A program made the position numbers and the translations under genes. The notes beneath the pieces were generated by a model. That model had not been told where the DNA came from, made no database searches, and saw nothing but the letters and a program-made list of their open reading frames with translations. Shown piece by piece: positions 1 through 5,030 of a stretch of 5,030 nt of DNA. Location of the stretch: assembly GCA_016927635.1 (NCBI GenBank), contig JAFGMJ010000015.1:1-5030 (forward strand). The letters are read 5' to 3'. This DNA comes from Actinomycetota bacterium. Lineage in GTDB: Bacteria; Actinomycetota; Humimicrobiia; Humimicrobiales; Humimicrobiaceae. Position 1 is the first letter of the stretch. Each line of letters begins with the position of its first letter.

Positions 1-1
1 A

Positions 2-715
2 AGCAAAAGGGAAAGACTGAAGGAATTTTACTTAAGCATAAAAGACTGCAAAAAGTGTGATCTTTCAAAAACAAGGACCAACTTTGTTTTTGGCAGCGGT
101 AATGCAGAGGTAAAAGTAATACTGGTAGGCGAAGCACCGGGGAAAAATGAAGATTTGCAGGGAAAACCGTTTGTGGGCCAGGCTGGAATTCTTCTGGATG
201 AGCTGCTTGCTTCAGTGAAGCTTACAAGAAATGATGTTTTTATAGCAAATGTTTTGAAGTGCAGGCCTCCTTTAAACAGGGATCCGTCAATTATTGAAAT
301 AAACACATGCAAGCCTTATCTTTTCAGGCAAATTGAAGTAATTGATCCGGCAGTAATATGTACCATGGGAAGATATTCCACGCAGCTCATACTTGACACG
401 CAGGCAGGGATAAGCAGCTTAAGGGGAAATATTTACAAGAAAAGCGGCAGAATAATACTGCCGATAAATCATCCCGCCGCGGCACTTTATACGCGTTCAA
501 GAATGCAGTTTTTAAAAGAAGATTTTATAAAACTTAAAAAAATCCTTGACTGTATTGAAAATAAAGCTGATTTAAGCCAGTTTAATATAATTGCCGGGCT
601 AAACGGCAATGATATTGAAAACCCTTCCCGGGATGTATCAGGAAAATATAAGGGTGCGAAGGTAGAAAAAGATGAAAAAAAGGACGTACAAGCAAGGCAA
701 TTGGGTTTATTTTGA
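2..715 (+). CDS. udg: Family 4 (Fe-S) uracil-DNA glycosylase, 5'-partial
   Basis: This enzyme removes uracil from DNA (from cytosine deamination or dUTP incorporation) and starts base excision repair. The frame is open from the window edge, and 237 residues are visible. The start lies outside: the first cluster cysteines are already at visible residues 16 and 19 (C-X2-C), so probably only a short N-terminus is missing. The other two cluster ligands are Cys87 (in KCRPP) and Cys103, spaced C-X15-C as in family 4 enzymes. The active-site motif GEAPGKNED is at 43-51, followed by GKPFVGQAG, and the second motif starts at His157 (NHPAAAL). From about residue 190 the chain becomes a lysine- and aspartate-rich, probably disordered tail ending in QLGLF, which resembles a beta-clamp binding peptide. 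A 61-nt gap separates it from tsaE, so co-transcription is likely. The family 4 assignment is firm; family 5 is less likely because of the GEAPG motif. Confidence 0.93.
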   Translation, partial: SKRERLKEFYLSIKDCKKCDLSKTRTNFVFGSGNAEVKVILVGEAPGKNEDLQGKPFVGQAGILLDELLASVKLTRNDVFIANVLKCRPPLNRDPSIIEINTCKPYLFRQIEVIDPAVICTMGRYSTQLILDTQAGISSLRGNIYKKSGRIILPINHPAAALYTRSRMQFLKEDFIKLKKILDCIENKADLSQFNIIAGLNGNDIENPSRDVSGKYKGAKVEKDEKKDVQARQLGLF

Positions 716-776
716 TAAAAAGGCTTAAAGCTGCAGGAGTTTACAGCGCTGCCTCTATTGTGAAAGGTTTGGTAAT

Positions 777-1277
777 TTGGACCTGTTAAAAATCTCAACA
801 TCTGCAAAATATACATCTTTGCTGGGAAGTATGTTTGCAAAAATGCTTGAGGGCTCAGATGTGCTGCTTTTCAGCGGAGAGCTTGGAGCAGGGAAAACGA
901 CATTTATAAGCGGAATTGCAGCGGGCCTGGGCATTAAAGAAAATTTAAGCAGCCCGAGTTTTACCATACTTAATATTTATAAATCGTCTTCCAGGACTCA
1001 GCTTGCACATGCGGATTTTTACAGGCTGGAAAGTATTGAAGAAATTTTAAATACGGGCATAGAAGAGTATATCTATTCAAAGAAAACAATAACATGCATA
1101 GAATGGGGCAATAAAATAAAAGATTATTTAAAAGTCAATTACGTTGAAATAAAATTTGAGTATGATTTAAGCGGAGAATATTTAAGAAGCATAAAATTTA
1201 TAAGTAAAGACCCCCGATGGGACAAGAAATTAAACAAATTTAAGAAAACGGTTAACAGATGCACATACTCGGTATAG
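777..1277 (+). CDS. tsaE: tRNA t6A37 biosynthesis ATPase TsaE
   Basis: TsaE is the P-loop ATPase that binds the TsaB-TsaD dimer and drives turnover of t6A synthesis on ANN-decoding tRNAs in the cytoplasm. The 166-residue product has the usual family length. Walker A is GELGAGKT at 34-41. The family motif SSPSF is at 58-62, HADFYRL with the metal-linked Asp80 at 78-84, and IEWG with Glu109-Trp110 at 108-111. TTG at 777 is the only usable start: the frame is closed by TAA at 726 and no ATG or GTG lies between. GAAAGG at 762-767 stands 9 nt before it and can serve as ribosome binding site. The last 19 nt overlap tsaB, which suggests translational coupling. The C-terminal 20 residues are basic, and part of that stretch is double-coding. 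Confidence 0.95.
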   Translation: MDLLKISTSAKYTSLLGSMFAKMLEGSDVLLFSGELGAGKTTFISGIAAGLGIKENLSSPSFTILNIYKSSSRTQLAHADFYRLESIEEILNTGIEEYIYSKKTITCIEWGNKIKDYLKVNYVEIKFEYDLSGEYLRSIKFISKDPRWDKKLNKFKKTVNRCTYSV

Positions 1278-2089
1278 ACAGCAGCACAACTGAAATGAGT
1301 ATAGCGGTAAGCAGAGCAGGCCAAAATAATGCAGGCTTTGCCGATAAGACCGTTCATATAGAATACAAAGCGCAGGAAAGGTTTATGACCCAAATAATAC
1401 CTTTAATTGACAGCGTTTTGAAAAAAACAGGCATAGAAATTAAATCTCTGGACTATTATTGCGTTAACCGTGGCCCCGGCGATTTCACTGCAACAAGAAT
1501 TGGGCTTAGCGTTATCAAGACTCTTGCTATGATTTTTAAAAAACCTGTTTATGCAATTGAATGCGGTGAAGTCCTGACGCAGCAGGCAGCATTTTTAAAC
1601 GCAGAAAAAATATCATTAAAAATAAAAAAAGGATTCAGGGTTTTTGTTGTGCCGGTAATCGATGTCAAAAGAAAAGAAGTGTTTTTCTCTTTATATGATG
1701 TATCTATAAATGAGAAAGCCCATTGTACGGGTAAAATAATTAAAGCAGGCAATTGTTTTTTTACAGCTAAAATATCAGGGGATATTCTTTGCAGCTCCGC
1801 CGATTTTATTTCAAAGCTGCAGGAATTTTTTAATGCTGCTTACAAAAAAGGTTTTTTAAATGAAAAACACGCATTGTTTTTTTGCGGCAGCGCTTTTGAG
1901 GCATATAAACATCTTATAAAGGATATAAAATGGGCCAAAAACTCATTACTTTTTCCAGGCCAGGTTTTTTATCCGCAGGCCGAATATCTCAATCAATGTG
2001 CTCTTTACAGGATTGCAAAAAAACAAAAAGGCGATGAGAATATAAAACCGTATTATGTAAGAGACTTTGCGCCATTTAAAAAAACATAG
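1259..2089 (+). CDS. tsaB: tRNA t6A37 biosynthesis protein TsaB
   Basis: TsaB is the catalytically inactive ASKHA-fold partner that dimerises with TsaD and recruits TsaE in bacterial t6A synthesis. The 276-residue product opens with the phosphate-1-like motif GIDSSTTE (5-12). The family signature appears as GPGDFTATRIG at 72-82, where GPGSFTGLRIG is usual. The segment VPVIDVKRKEVFFSLYD (131-147) matches the second conserved strand pair, and PYYVRDFAPF near 264-273 matches the usual C-terminal P-x-Y-x-R motif. The protein is longer than the common size of about 230 residues. Extra length seems to sit at about 112-128 and in a cysteine-containing stretch near 150-200. ATG at 1259 lies inside the end of tsaE and has no clear Shine-Dalgarno sequence, so it probably relies on coupled translation. 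No RimI domain is fused to it or follows it. Confidence 0.93.
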   Translation: MHILGIDSSTTEMSIAVSRAGQNNAGFADKTVHIEYKAQERFMTQIIPLIDSVLKKTGIEIKSLDYYCVNRGPGDFTATRIGLSVIKTLAMIFKKPVYAIECGEVLTQQAAFLNAEKISLKIKKGFRVFVVPVIDVKRKEVFFSLYDVSINEKAHCTGKIIKAGNCFFTAKISGDILCSSADFISKLQEFFNAAYKKGFLNEKHALFFCGSAFEAYKHLIKDIKWAKNSLLFPGQVFYPQAEYLNQCALYRIAKKQKGDENIKPYYVRDFAPFKKT

Positions 2090-2114
2090 AAGGCGCTTAT
2101 AAAATATAAAATAT

Positions 2115-3158
2115 ATGAGCAGTATTTTAAATAAAGATAAAGACAAGAAGAAAAATACAATCATTCTTGGAATTGAGACTTCCTGCGATGACACCTGTGC
2201 GGCTGTTGTGGAAAATGGGCAAAAAATACTGTCTAACGTCATTGCGTCACAGCATGAGATTCATGAAAAATACGGCGGGGTAGTACCCGAGATTGCATCA
2301 AGAAGGCATATTGAAATAATAGATATAATAATCAGTGAAGCTATAATACAGGCTAAAATAAGCCTGGAAAGTATAGATGCCGTATCTGTGTCAAACAGGC
2401 CTGGTCTTGTCGGCTCTCTTCTTGCAGGTGTGGGGGCGGCAAAAGCAATATCGTATGCGCTCAAAATACCCCTTATAGCAGTAAACCATTTAAAAGCGCA
2501 TCTTTTTTCAAATTTCCTTATAAATCCTGATATGGGCGGAGGTTTTATAGGGCTTATAGTATCGGGTGGCCACACAAGCCTTTACAGTGTGGATAGTAAA
2601 TGGAATATACGGGAAATAGGCCACACCTTAGACGATGCAGCCGGAGAGGCATTTGATAAGATTGCAAGATTTCTTGGCCTTGGCTATCCGGGCGGGCCGG
2701 TTATAGACAGCCTGGCAAAAACCGGGGACAGTAAAAAAATAGAATTGCCATTTCCGATGATAGACAGCAATGATTTTAATTTCAGTTTCAGCGGTTTAAA
2801 GACTGCCCTTATATACAAAACAAAAAAAGAGCCCGGGCTTCTTGACAGGGAAAATATAGCGGACCTTGTGGCTTCATTTCAGGCATCAATTGTAAAGGTG
2901 CTTTTCGAAAAAACTTTTAAGGCCTGTGCGCAGGCAGGTTATAAAAAAATACTTGTCAGCGGGGGAGTTGCAGCAAACAGCAGTTTAAGGGAGGCATTCA
3001 CAGCAAAAGCAGAATCTGAAGACGTAAAGCTTTTTATCCCTCCTGTTAAACTGTGCATGGATAATGCAGCAATGGTTGCATGCCTTGGCCATTATGATTA
3101 TATACAAAAAAGATATTCTGAGATATCAGTTGATGTTTATTCAAGAAGTGACATTTAA
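2115..3158 (+). CDS. tsaD: tRNA N6-threonylcarbamoyladenosine transferase TsaD
   Basis: TsaD is the catalytic Kae1/Qri7-family subunit. It transfers the threonylcarbamoyl group from threonylcarbamoyl-AMP to A37 of ANN-decoding tRNAs. The 347 residues match the family length. Visible motifs in order are LGIETSCDDT (18-27), NHLKAH with metal ligands His125 and His129, SGGHT (150-154), AGEAFDKIARFLGLGYPGGP (176-195), SFSGLKT (224-230), SGGVAAN (282-288) and CMDNAAM (314-320) with metal ligand Asp316. The residue before that Asp is Met, where Thr is usual. ATG at 2115 is the only start, because TAA at 2100 closes the frame just upstream. It lacks a good Shine-Dalgarno sequence; the nearest purine run, AGAAGG, is about 21 nt away. 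The 11 residues before the first beta strand are polar and lysine-rich. It follows tsaB by 25 nt and is probably the last gene of the operon. Confidence 0.97.
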   Translation: MSSILNKDKDKKKNTIILGIETSCDDTCAAVVENGQKILSNVIASQHEIHEKYGGVVPEIASRRHIEIIDIIISEAIIQAKISLESIDAVSVSNRPGLVGSLLAGVGAAKAISYALKIPLIAVNHLKAHLFSNFLINPDMGGGFIGLIVSGGHTSLYSVDSKWNIREIGHTLDDAAGEAFDKIARFLGLGYPGGPVIDSLAKTGDSKKIELPFPMIDSNDFNFSFSGLKTALIYKTKKEPGLLDRENIADLVASFQASIVKVLFEKTFKACAQAGYKKILVSGGVAANSSLREAFTAKAESEDVKLFIPPVKLCMDNAAMVACLGHYDYIQKRYSEISVDVYSRSDI

Positions 3159-3166
3159 GCTCATAT

Positions 3167-3181
3167 AGTATTTAAAATACT
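3167..3181 (+). terminator. Weak AT-rich hairpin after tsaD
   Basis: AGTATTT-A-AAATACT lies 8 nt after the tsaD stop and is followed by TTTCTCTATATTTT. It could act as a weak intrinsic terminator for the udg-tsaEBD transcript. The arms are almost all A/T and the loop would be tiny, so RNA folding is marginal. The same palindrome is also the first of three TTTAAAATA elements and may instead be a DNA-level site. Confidence 0.25.
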
Positions 3182-3252
3182 TTTCTCTATATTTTAATGA
3201 CATATTTAAAATATTTATATTATAATTATCTGGGAAATTTTAAAATATTTTT
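3170..3252 (+). repeat. Three TTTAAAATA direct repeats at 34-bp spacing
   Basis: The nonamer TTTAAAATA occurs at 3171-3179, 3205-3213 and 3239-3247, exactly 34 bp apart each time. Flanking bases are partly shared (consensus WTTTAAAATAYTTWT). Copies 1 and 2 are palindromic: AGTATTT-A-AAATACT (3167-3181) and ATATTT-A-AAATAT (3202-3214). Copy 2 sits between the -35 and -10 boxes of the predicted promoter, and copy 3 lies just after the likely transcription start. This is compatible with a regulator binding array, but the interval is so AT-rich that chance is a serious alternative. Confidence 0.4.
3197..3226 (+). promoter_or_regulatory. Predicted sigma-70-type promoter of the small membrane gene
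   Basis: A perfect -10 box TATAAT (3221-3226) follows ATGACA (3197-3202, five of six matches to TTGACA) with an 18-bp spacer. Transcription would start near 3233, giving a leader of about 50 nt before the ATG at 3284. The AT-rich surroundings raise the chance of false matches, but position and spacing fit the downstream gene well. Confidence 0.55.
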
Positions 3253-3273
3253 AATGGATAAAAAAAGATAAAT

Positions 3274-3279
3274 GGAGGG
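3274..3279 (+). promoter_or_regulatory. Strong Shine-Dalgarno GGAGGG deciding the start at 3284
   Basis: GGAGGG is the best ribosome binding site in the window. It ends 4 nt before ATG 3284 (5 nt counted from the GGAGG core). An in-frame ATG at 3272 overlaps the motif itself and is therefore unlikely to be used. ATG 3290 (10 nt away) remains possible. Confidence 0.65.
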
Positions 3280-3283
3280 AAAT

Positions 3284-3406
3284 ATGGATATGTGGATCAC
3301 ACTGTTCTGGTCCGGACCTATAGGAGTGGGCTTTTTCCTTATGGGCCTGGGCGTATTGTTCTGGGGAATAAGCAAAATGGAGAGCGCAAAAAAGGATAAA
3401 AAATAG
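3284..3406 (+). CDS. 40-residue single-pass membrane microprotein, function unknown
   Basis: The product starts MDMWITLFWSGPIG and ends in the basic tail KMESAKKDKK. Residues about 4-30 form one hydrophobic, glycine- and tryptophan-containing membrane segment. The lysine-rich C-terminus suggests a cytoplasmic tail by the positive-inside rule. Coding support comes from the strong GGAGGG site, a predicted promoter of its own, a coherent membrane-plus-charged-tail design and a clean TAG stop. The gene lies between tsaD and the converging dinB and shares an operon with no recognised gene. I do not recognise a family. Small subunits of respiratory or transport complexes (CydX-, CcoS- or KdpF-like) have a similar build, but I see no specific match and no partner gene nearby. 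Its presence as a gene is fairly well supported; its role is open. Confidence 0.72.
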   Translation: MDMWITLFWSGPIGVGFFLMGLGVLFWGISKMESAKKDKK

Positions 3407-3546
3407 CTTTAAAAATTGATTTATTGCAGTTCACTTGCTGCAGTAGCTGTATATATTACTGCTATATTTGCATTATGGCTTTTAAGTATTTTTTCAATGC
3501 ATGCCCGGCAGGAAGTGGGGCCAGACAGCAGGAATTGTTATATTAA
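3407..3546 (+). other. Spacer without a convincing gene
   Basis: This stretch between the microprotein gene and the hairpin has no RNA gene that I can see and no open frame with a ribosome binding site. It contains a weak inverted repeat, GCAGTA (3440-3445) with TACTGC (3457-3462), across an 11-nt loop and followed by TATATTT. That might end the small transcript, but the stem is short. Two short hydrophobic frames cross the region (TTG 3416 to TGA 3583, and ATG 3501 to TAA 3578). Both run through the downstream hairpin and neither has a usable ribosome binding site. Confidence 0.4.
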
Positions 3547-3573
3547 CTCTTGCGGCTGCATGCGCCGCAAGAG
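3547..3573 (-). terminator. 10-bp hairpin between converging genes, probable dinB terminator
   Basis: CTCTTGCGGC (3547-3556) pairs perfectly with GCCGCAAGAG (3564-3573) across a 7-nt loop, TGCATGC. The hairpin starts 15 nt after the dinB stop. Read on the - strand the stem is followed by TTAATATAAC, a poor U-tract, and on the + strand by CATAAATTG, which is worse. It most likely ends the dnaE-dinB transcript, perhaps in both directions. Confidence 0.5.
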
Positions 3574-3588
3574 CATAAATTGAAGATA

Positions 3589-4770
3589 TTAATCTGTTAT
3601 CTCCTTTATGCCGGCGATAAACATCTTGTCTTTTCCAAATTTTTCATATATTTTTTTTATAGCAAAAGTCAGTTTTTCGTCTTTTTCCTCCTCATGTATA
3701 AGTCTGTCTCCCAGTTCGGCGGCTGTTTTAAGCCCGCTTACATATATGCCTATGAGGCGTATTTTTTTCCTTTTAAGATCAACATTATTAAATATTTCAA
3801 GGCAGTGTTTGTATATGTCAAATATTGCTGATGTGTATTTATTAAGAGTAATCCTTCTTGTCACTGTTTTAAAATCAGAAAACCTTATCTTAACTGTCAA
3901 TATCCTGCCCCTTAATCCTTTTGAGTAAAGATTTATTGATATTTTCTGTGAAAGGAATAAAAGAACGGATTTTATATAATTGATCTCACTTATATCTTTT
4001 GCAAAAGTTATTTCCCTGCCTATAGATTTTGCTTCATGGAAAGGTATCACTTTGCGATTATCAATGCCCAGGGCCATTTCATGCATGAAACCGCCCATGG
4101 ATTCCCCGAATTTATCTTTTAAAAACCCGGCAGGCATGCGGGCAAGATCTCCTATTGTCTTTATGCCCATTGAGCCAAGTGATTTGTCAGTGACTCTTCC
4201 CACACCCCATATGAAAGACACGGGAAGATGCCTTATTTTTTCAATCATCTCAGGGCTGTTTTCAAGGACCGTAAGGCCATTGGGCTTTCCAAGGCCTGAG
4301 GCAAGTTTTGCAAGAAATTTATTGGGGCCTATGCCTGCAGATGATGTAAGGTTTGTCTTTTCATATATTTCACCCTTTATTTTTTTAGCTATATCAAGCG
4401 CGCTTCCAAAAAGCCTTTCACAGCCGCTAACATCGAGAAAACCTTCATCGCATCCGATAACTTCCACAAGCGGGGTATACCTGAAAAATATTTCCCTTAT
4501 TTTTGCCGATTCTGCAAGGTATTTTTCCATATCCACAGGGACATATATACCGTCAGGGCACAACCTTCTTGCCCTTACAAGGGGCATACCTGAATGAAGC
4601 CCGTATTTCCTGGCTTCATAGGAGGCTGTGGATATAACACCCCTGTTTAAAGGCCCCCCGACTATGAGAGCCTTGTTTTTATATTCGGGATGATCCCTTT
4701 GTTCTATCTGGGCAAAAAATGCATCCATATCAACATGTATTATTTTTCTTTCTCTGCATTCCGGATTCAT
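3589..4770 (-). CDS. dinB: DNA polymerase IV (Y-family, DinB)
   Basis: This is a translesion DNA polymerase that extends primers past damaged bases. The 393-residue product has the full Y-family layout. The palm starts with HVDMDAFFAQIE (12-23), giving metal ligand Asp14 and steric-gate Phe19. SYEARKYGLHSGMPL (50-64) supplies the nucleotide-binding Tyr51 and Arg54. The catalytic pair Asp108-Glu109 lies in CDEGFLDV. SSAGIGPNKFLAKLAS (143-158) and the helix-hairpin-helix-like WGVGRVTDKSLGSMGI (188-203) follow, then the little finger from about 245. Catalytic residues are intact, so this is not an inactive ImuB-type protein. Near the C-terminus, where relatives carry a QLSLF-like clamp motif, this protein reads ELGDRLI (352-358). 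The ATG overlaps the upstream polymerase stop by 4 nt and lacks a good Shine-Dalgarno sequence, pointing to translational coupling. Confidence 0.96.
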   Translation of the reverse strand: MNPECRERKIIHVDMDAFFAQIEQRDHPEYKNKALIVGGPLNRGVISTASYEARKYGLHSGMPLVRARRLCPDGIYVPVDMEKYLAESAKIREIFFRYTPLVEVIGCDEGFLDVSGCERLFGSALDIAKKIKGEIYEKTNLTSSAGIGPNKFLAKLASGLGKPNGLTVLENSPEMIEKIRHLPVSFIWGVGRVTDKSLGSMGIKTIGDLARMPAGFLKDKFGESMGGFMHEMALGIDNRKVIPFHEAKSIGREITFAKDISEINYIKSVLLFLSQKISINLYSKGLRGRILTVKIRFSDFKTVTRRITLNKYTSAIFDIYKHCLEIFNNVDLKRKKIRLIGIYVSGLKTAAELGDRLIHEEEKDEKLTFAIKKIYEKFGKDKMFIAGIKEITD

Positions 4771-5030
4771 GATATTTTTTTACTTTCTGTCCAGGGATTT
4801 TTTATTTCTGCAAGAAAACCCTCTTTTAGCATCTCATGTTTTTTAAACTCTTCATTTTTTTTAAAAGAAGATACGCTGAATGCTTCATTTGCTATAAGCG
4901 ACACATTATTGTCTTTTAAATAAAGCCTGCCTTTAATTATTATAAAAGCCGAGCAGGATATCATTTTTATATATTTATCGTATTTGTCCGGGAAAAACAC
5001 AGCCTCATACATTCCGTCCTGGTCTTCCAT
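4767..5030 (-). CDS. dnaE: DNA polymerase III alpha-type subunit, C-terminal OB-fold part, 5'-partial
   Basis: Only the last 87 residues are in the window; the gene continues past the right edge, and the first visible Met is internal. The visible start, MEDQDGMYEAVFFPDKYDKY, matches the OB-fold of bacterial PolC/DnaE-type alpha subunits, where an EDxxGxxEavvFP motif is typical. The fold continues with IIIKGRLYL and VSLIANEA. This domain binds single-stranded template in the C-family replicative or bypass polymerases. After the OB-fold only about 35 charged residues remain, ending ESKKIS. There is no sign of the long tau-binding tail of the main replicase, so a DnaE2/ImuC-like or other short alpha subunit is plausible. 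The TGA stop is shared with the dinB ATG, so the two are one operon. The assignment to this polymerase family is good; the subtype is inference. Confidence 0.82.
   Translation of the reverse strand: MEDQDGMYEAVFFPDKYDKYIKMISCSAFIIIKGRLYLKDNNVSLIANEAFSVSSFKKNEEFKKHEMLKEGFLAEIKNPWTESKKIS

Noticed and set aside
712..789. A 25-residue TTG-started frame in the udg-tsaE gap whose start overlaps the udg stop
   Set aside because: It reads fairly protein-like but has no ribosome binding site, is very short and runs into tsaE. It was not strong enough to list.
487..840. A 117-codon - strand frame across the udg-tsaE junction
   Set aside because: It is antisense to two well-supported genes, with low-complexity content and no start signal.
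3440..3462. Inverted repeat GCAGTA/TACTGC as terminator of the microprotein gene
   Set aside because: A 6-bp stem with an 11-nt loop and no real U-tract is too weak to call.
3159..3588. Possible tRNA, small RNA, riboswitch or CRISPR array in the spacers
   Set aside because: There is no tRNA T-loop or cloverleaf pattern, no repeat-spacer array, and no riboswitch core that I recognise. The only structures are the hairpins and AT-rich repeats already listed.
3550..3831. A 93-codon + strand frame starting in the hairpin
   Set aside because: It is mostly antisense to the dinB 3' end, has no ribosome binding site, and its aromatic-rich product reflects AT-rich antisense sequence.
3980..4597. A 205-codon open frame on the + strand
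   Set aside because: It lies wholly antisense to dinB, whose motifs are unambiguous; its translation resembles no protein and is a shadow of dinB codon use.
1..5030. Mobile element or phage origin for the polymerase genes
   Set aside because: No transposase, integrase, terminal inverted repeats or att-like duplications are visible, and base and codon use look alike on both sides of the spacer.

Overview
The window is an AT-rich piece of bacterial chromosome holding housekeeping genes. Isoleucine is often written ATA, arginine often AGA/AGG, and one gene starts with TTG. The gene set fits a low-GC, probably anaerobic or otherwise little-studied bacterium. The sequence alone does not fix the phylum, so I do not name one. 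I see no CRISPR array, transposon, prophage gene, tRNA or rRNA.

Left part, + strand (2-3158): four genes lie head to tail. The first is a family 4 iron-sulfur uracil-DNA glycosylase, cut by the left edge. It is followed by tsaE, tsaB and tsaD, which encode three of the four core bacterial proteins for the tRNA modification t6A at position 37. tsaE and tsaB overlap by 19 nt, and 25 nt separate tsaB from tsaD. tsaC, which makes the threonylcarbamoyl-AMP intermediate, is not in the window, and there is no rimI between tsaB and tsaD. The glycosylase ends in QLGLF, which resembles the sliding-clamp binding pentapeptide.

Middle (3159-3588): a very AT-rich spacer carries a good sigma-70-type promoter and three near-palindromic TTTAAAATA elements spaced exactly 34 bp apart. 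Behind it is a 40-residue single-pass membrane microprotein with a strong ribosome binding site. Then come about 180 bp without a convincing gene, ending in a perfect 10-bp hairpin between the converging transcripts.

Right part, - strand (3589-5030): the 3' end of a DNA polymerase III alpha-type gene (OB-fold region, cut by the right edge) overlaps the start of dinB (DNA polymerase IV) by 4 nt (ATGA). This looks like a coupled two-polymerase lesion-bypass cassette. The DinB catalytic residues are intact, but the usual clamp-binding motif near its C-terminus is not recognisable.

I find no clear evidence for an undescribed multi-gene system. The items most worth a second look are the microprotein with its repeat-studded promoter, the coupled DnaE-DinB pair in which DinB lacks an obvious clamp motif, and the clamp-like tail on the glycosylase.
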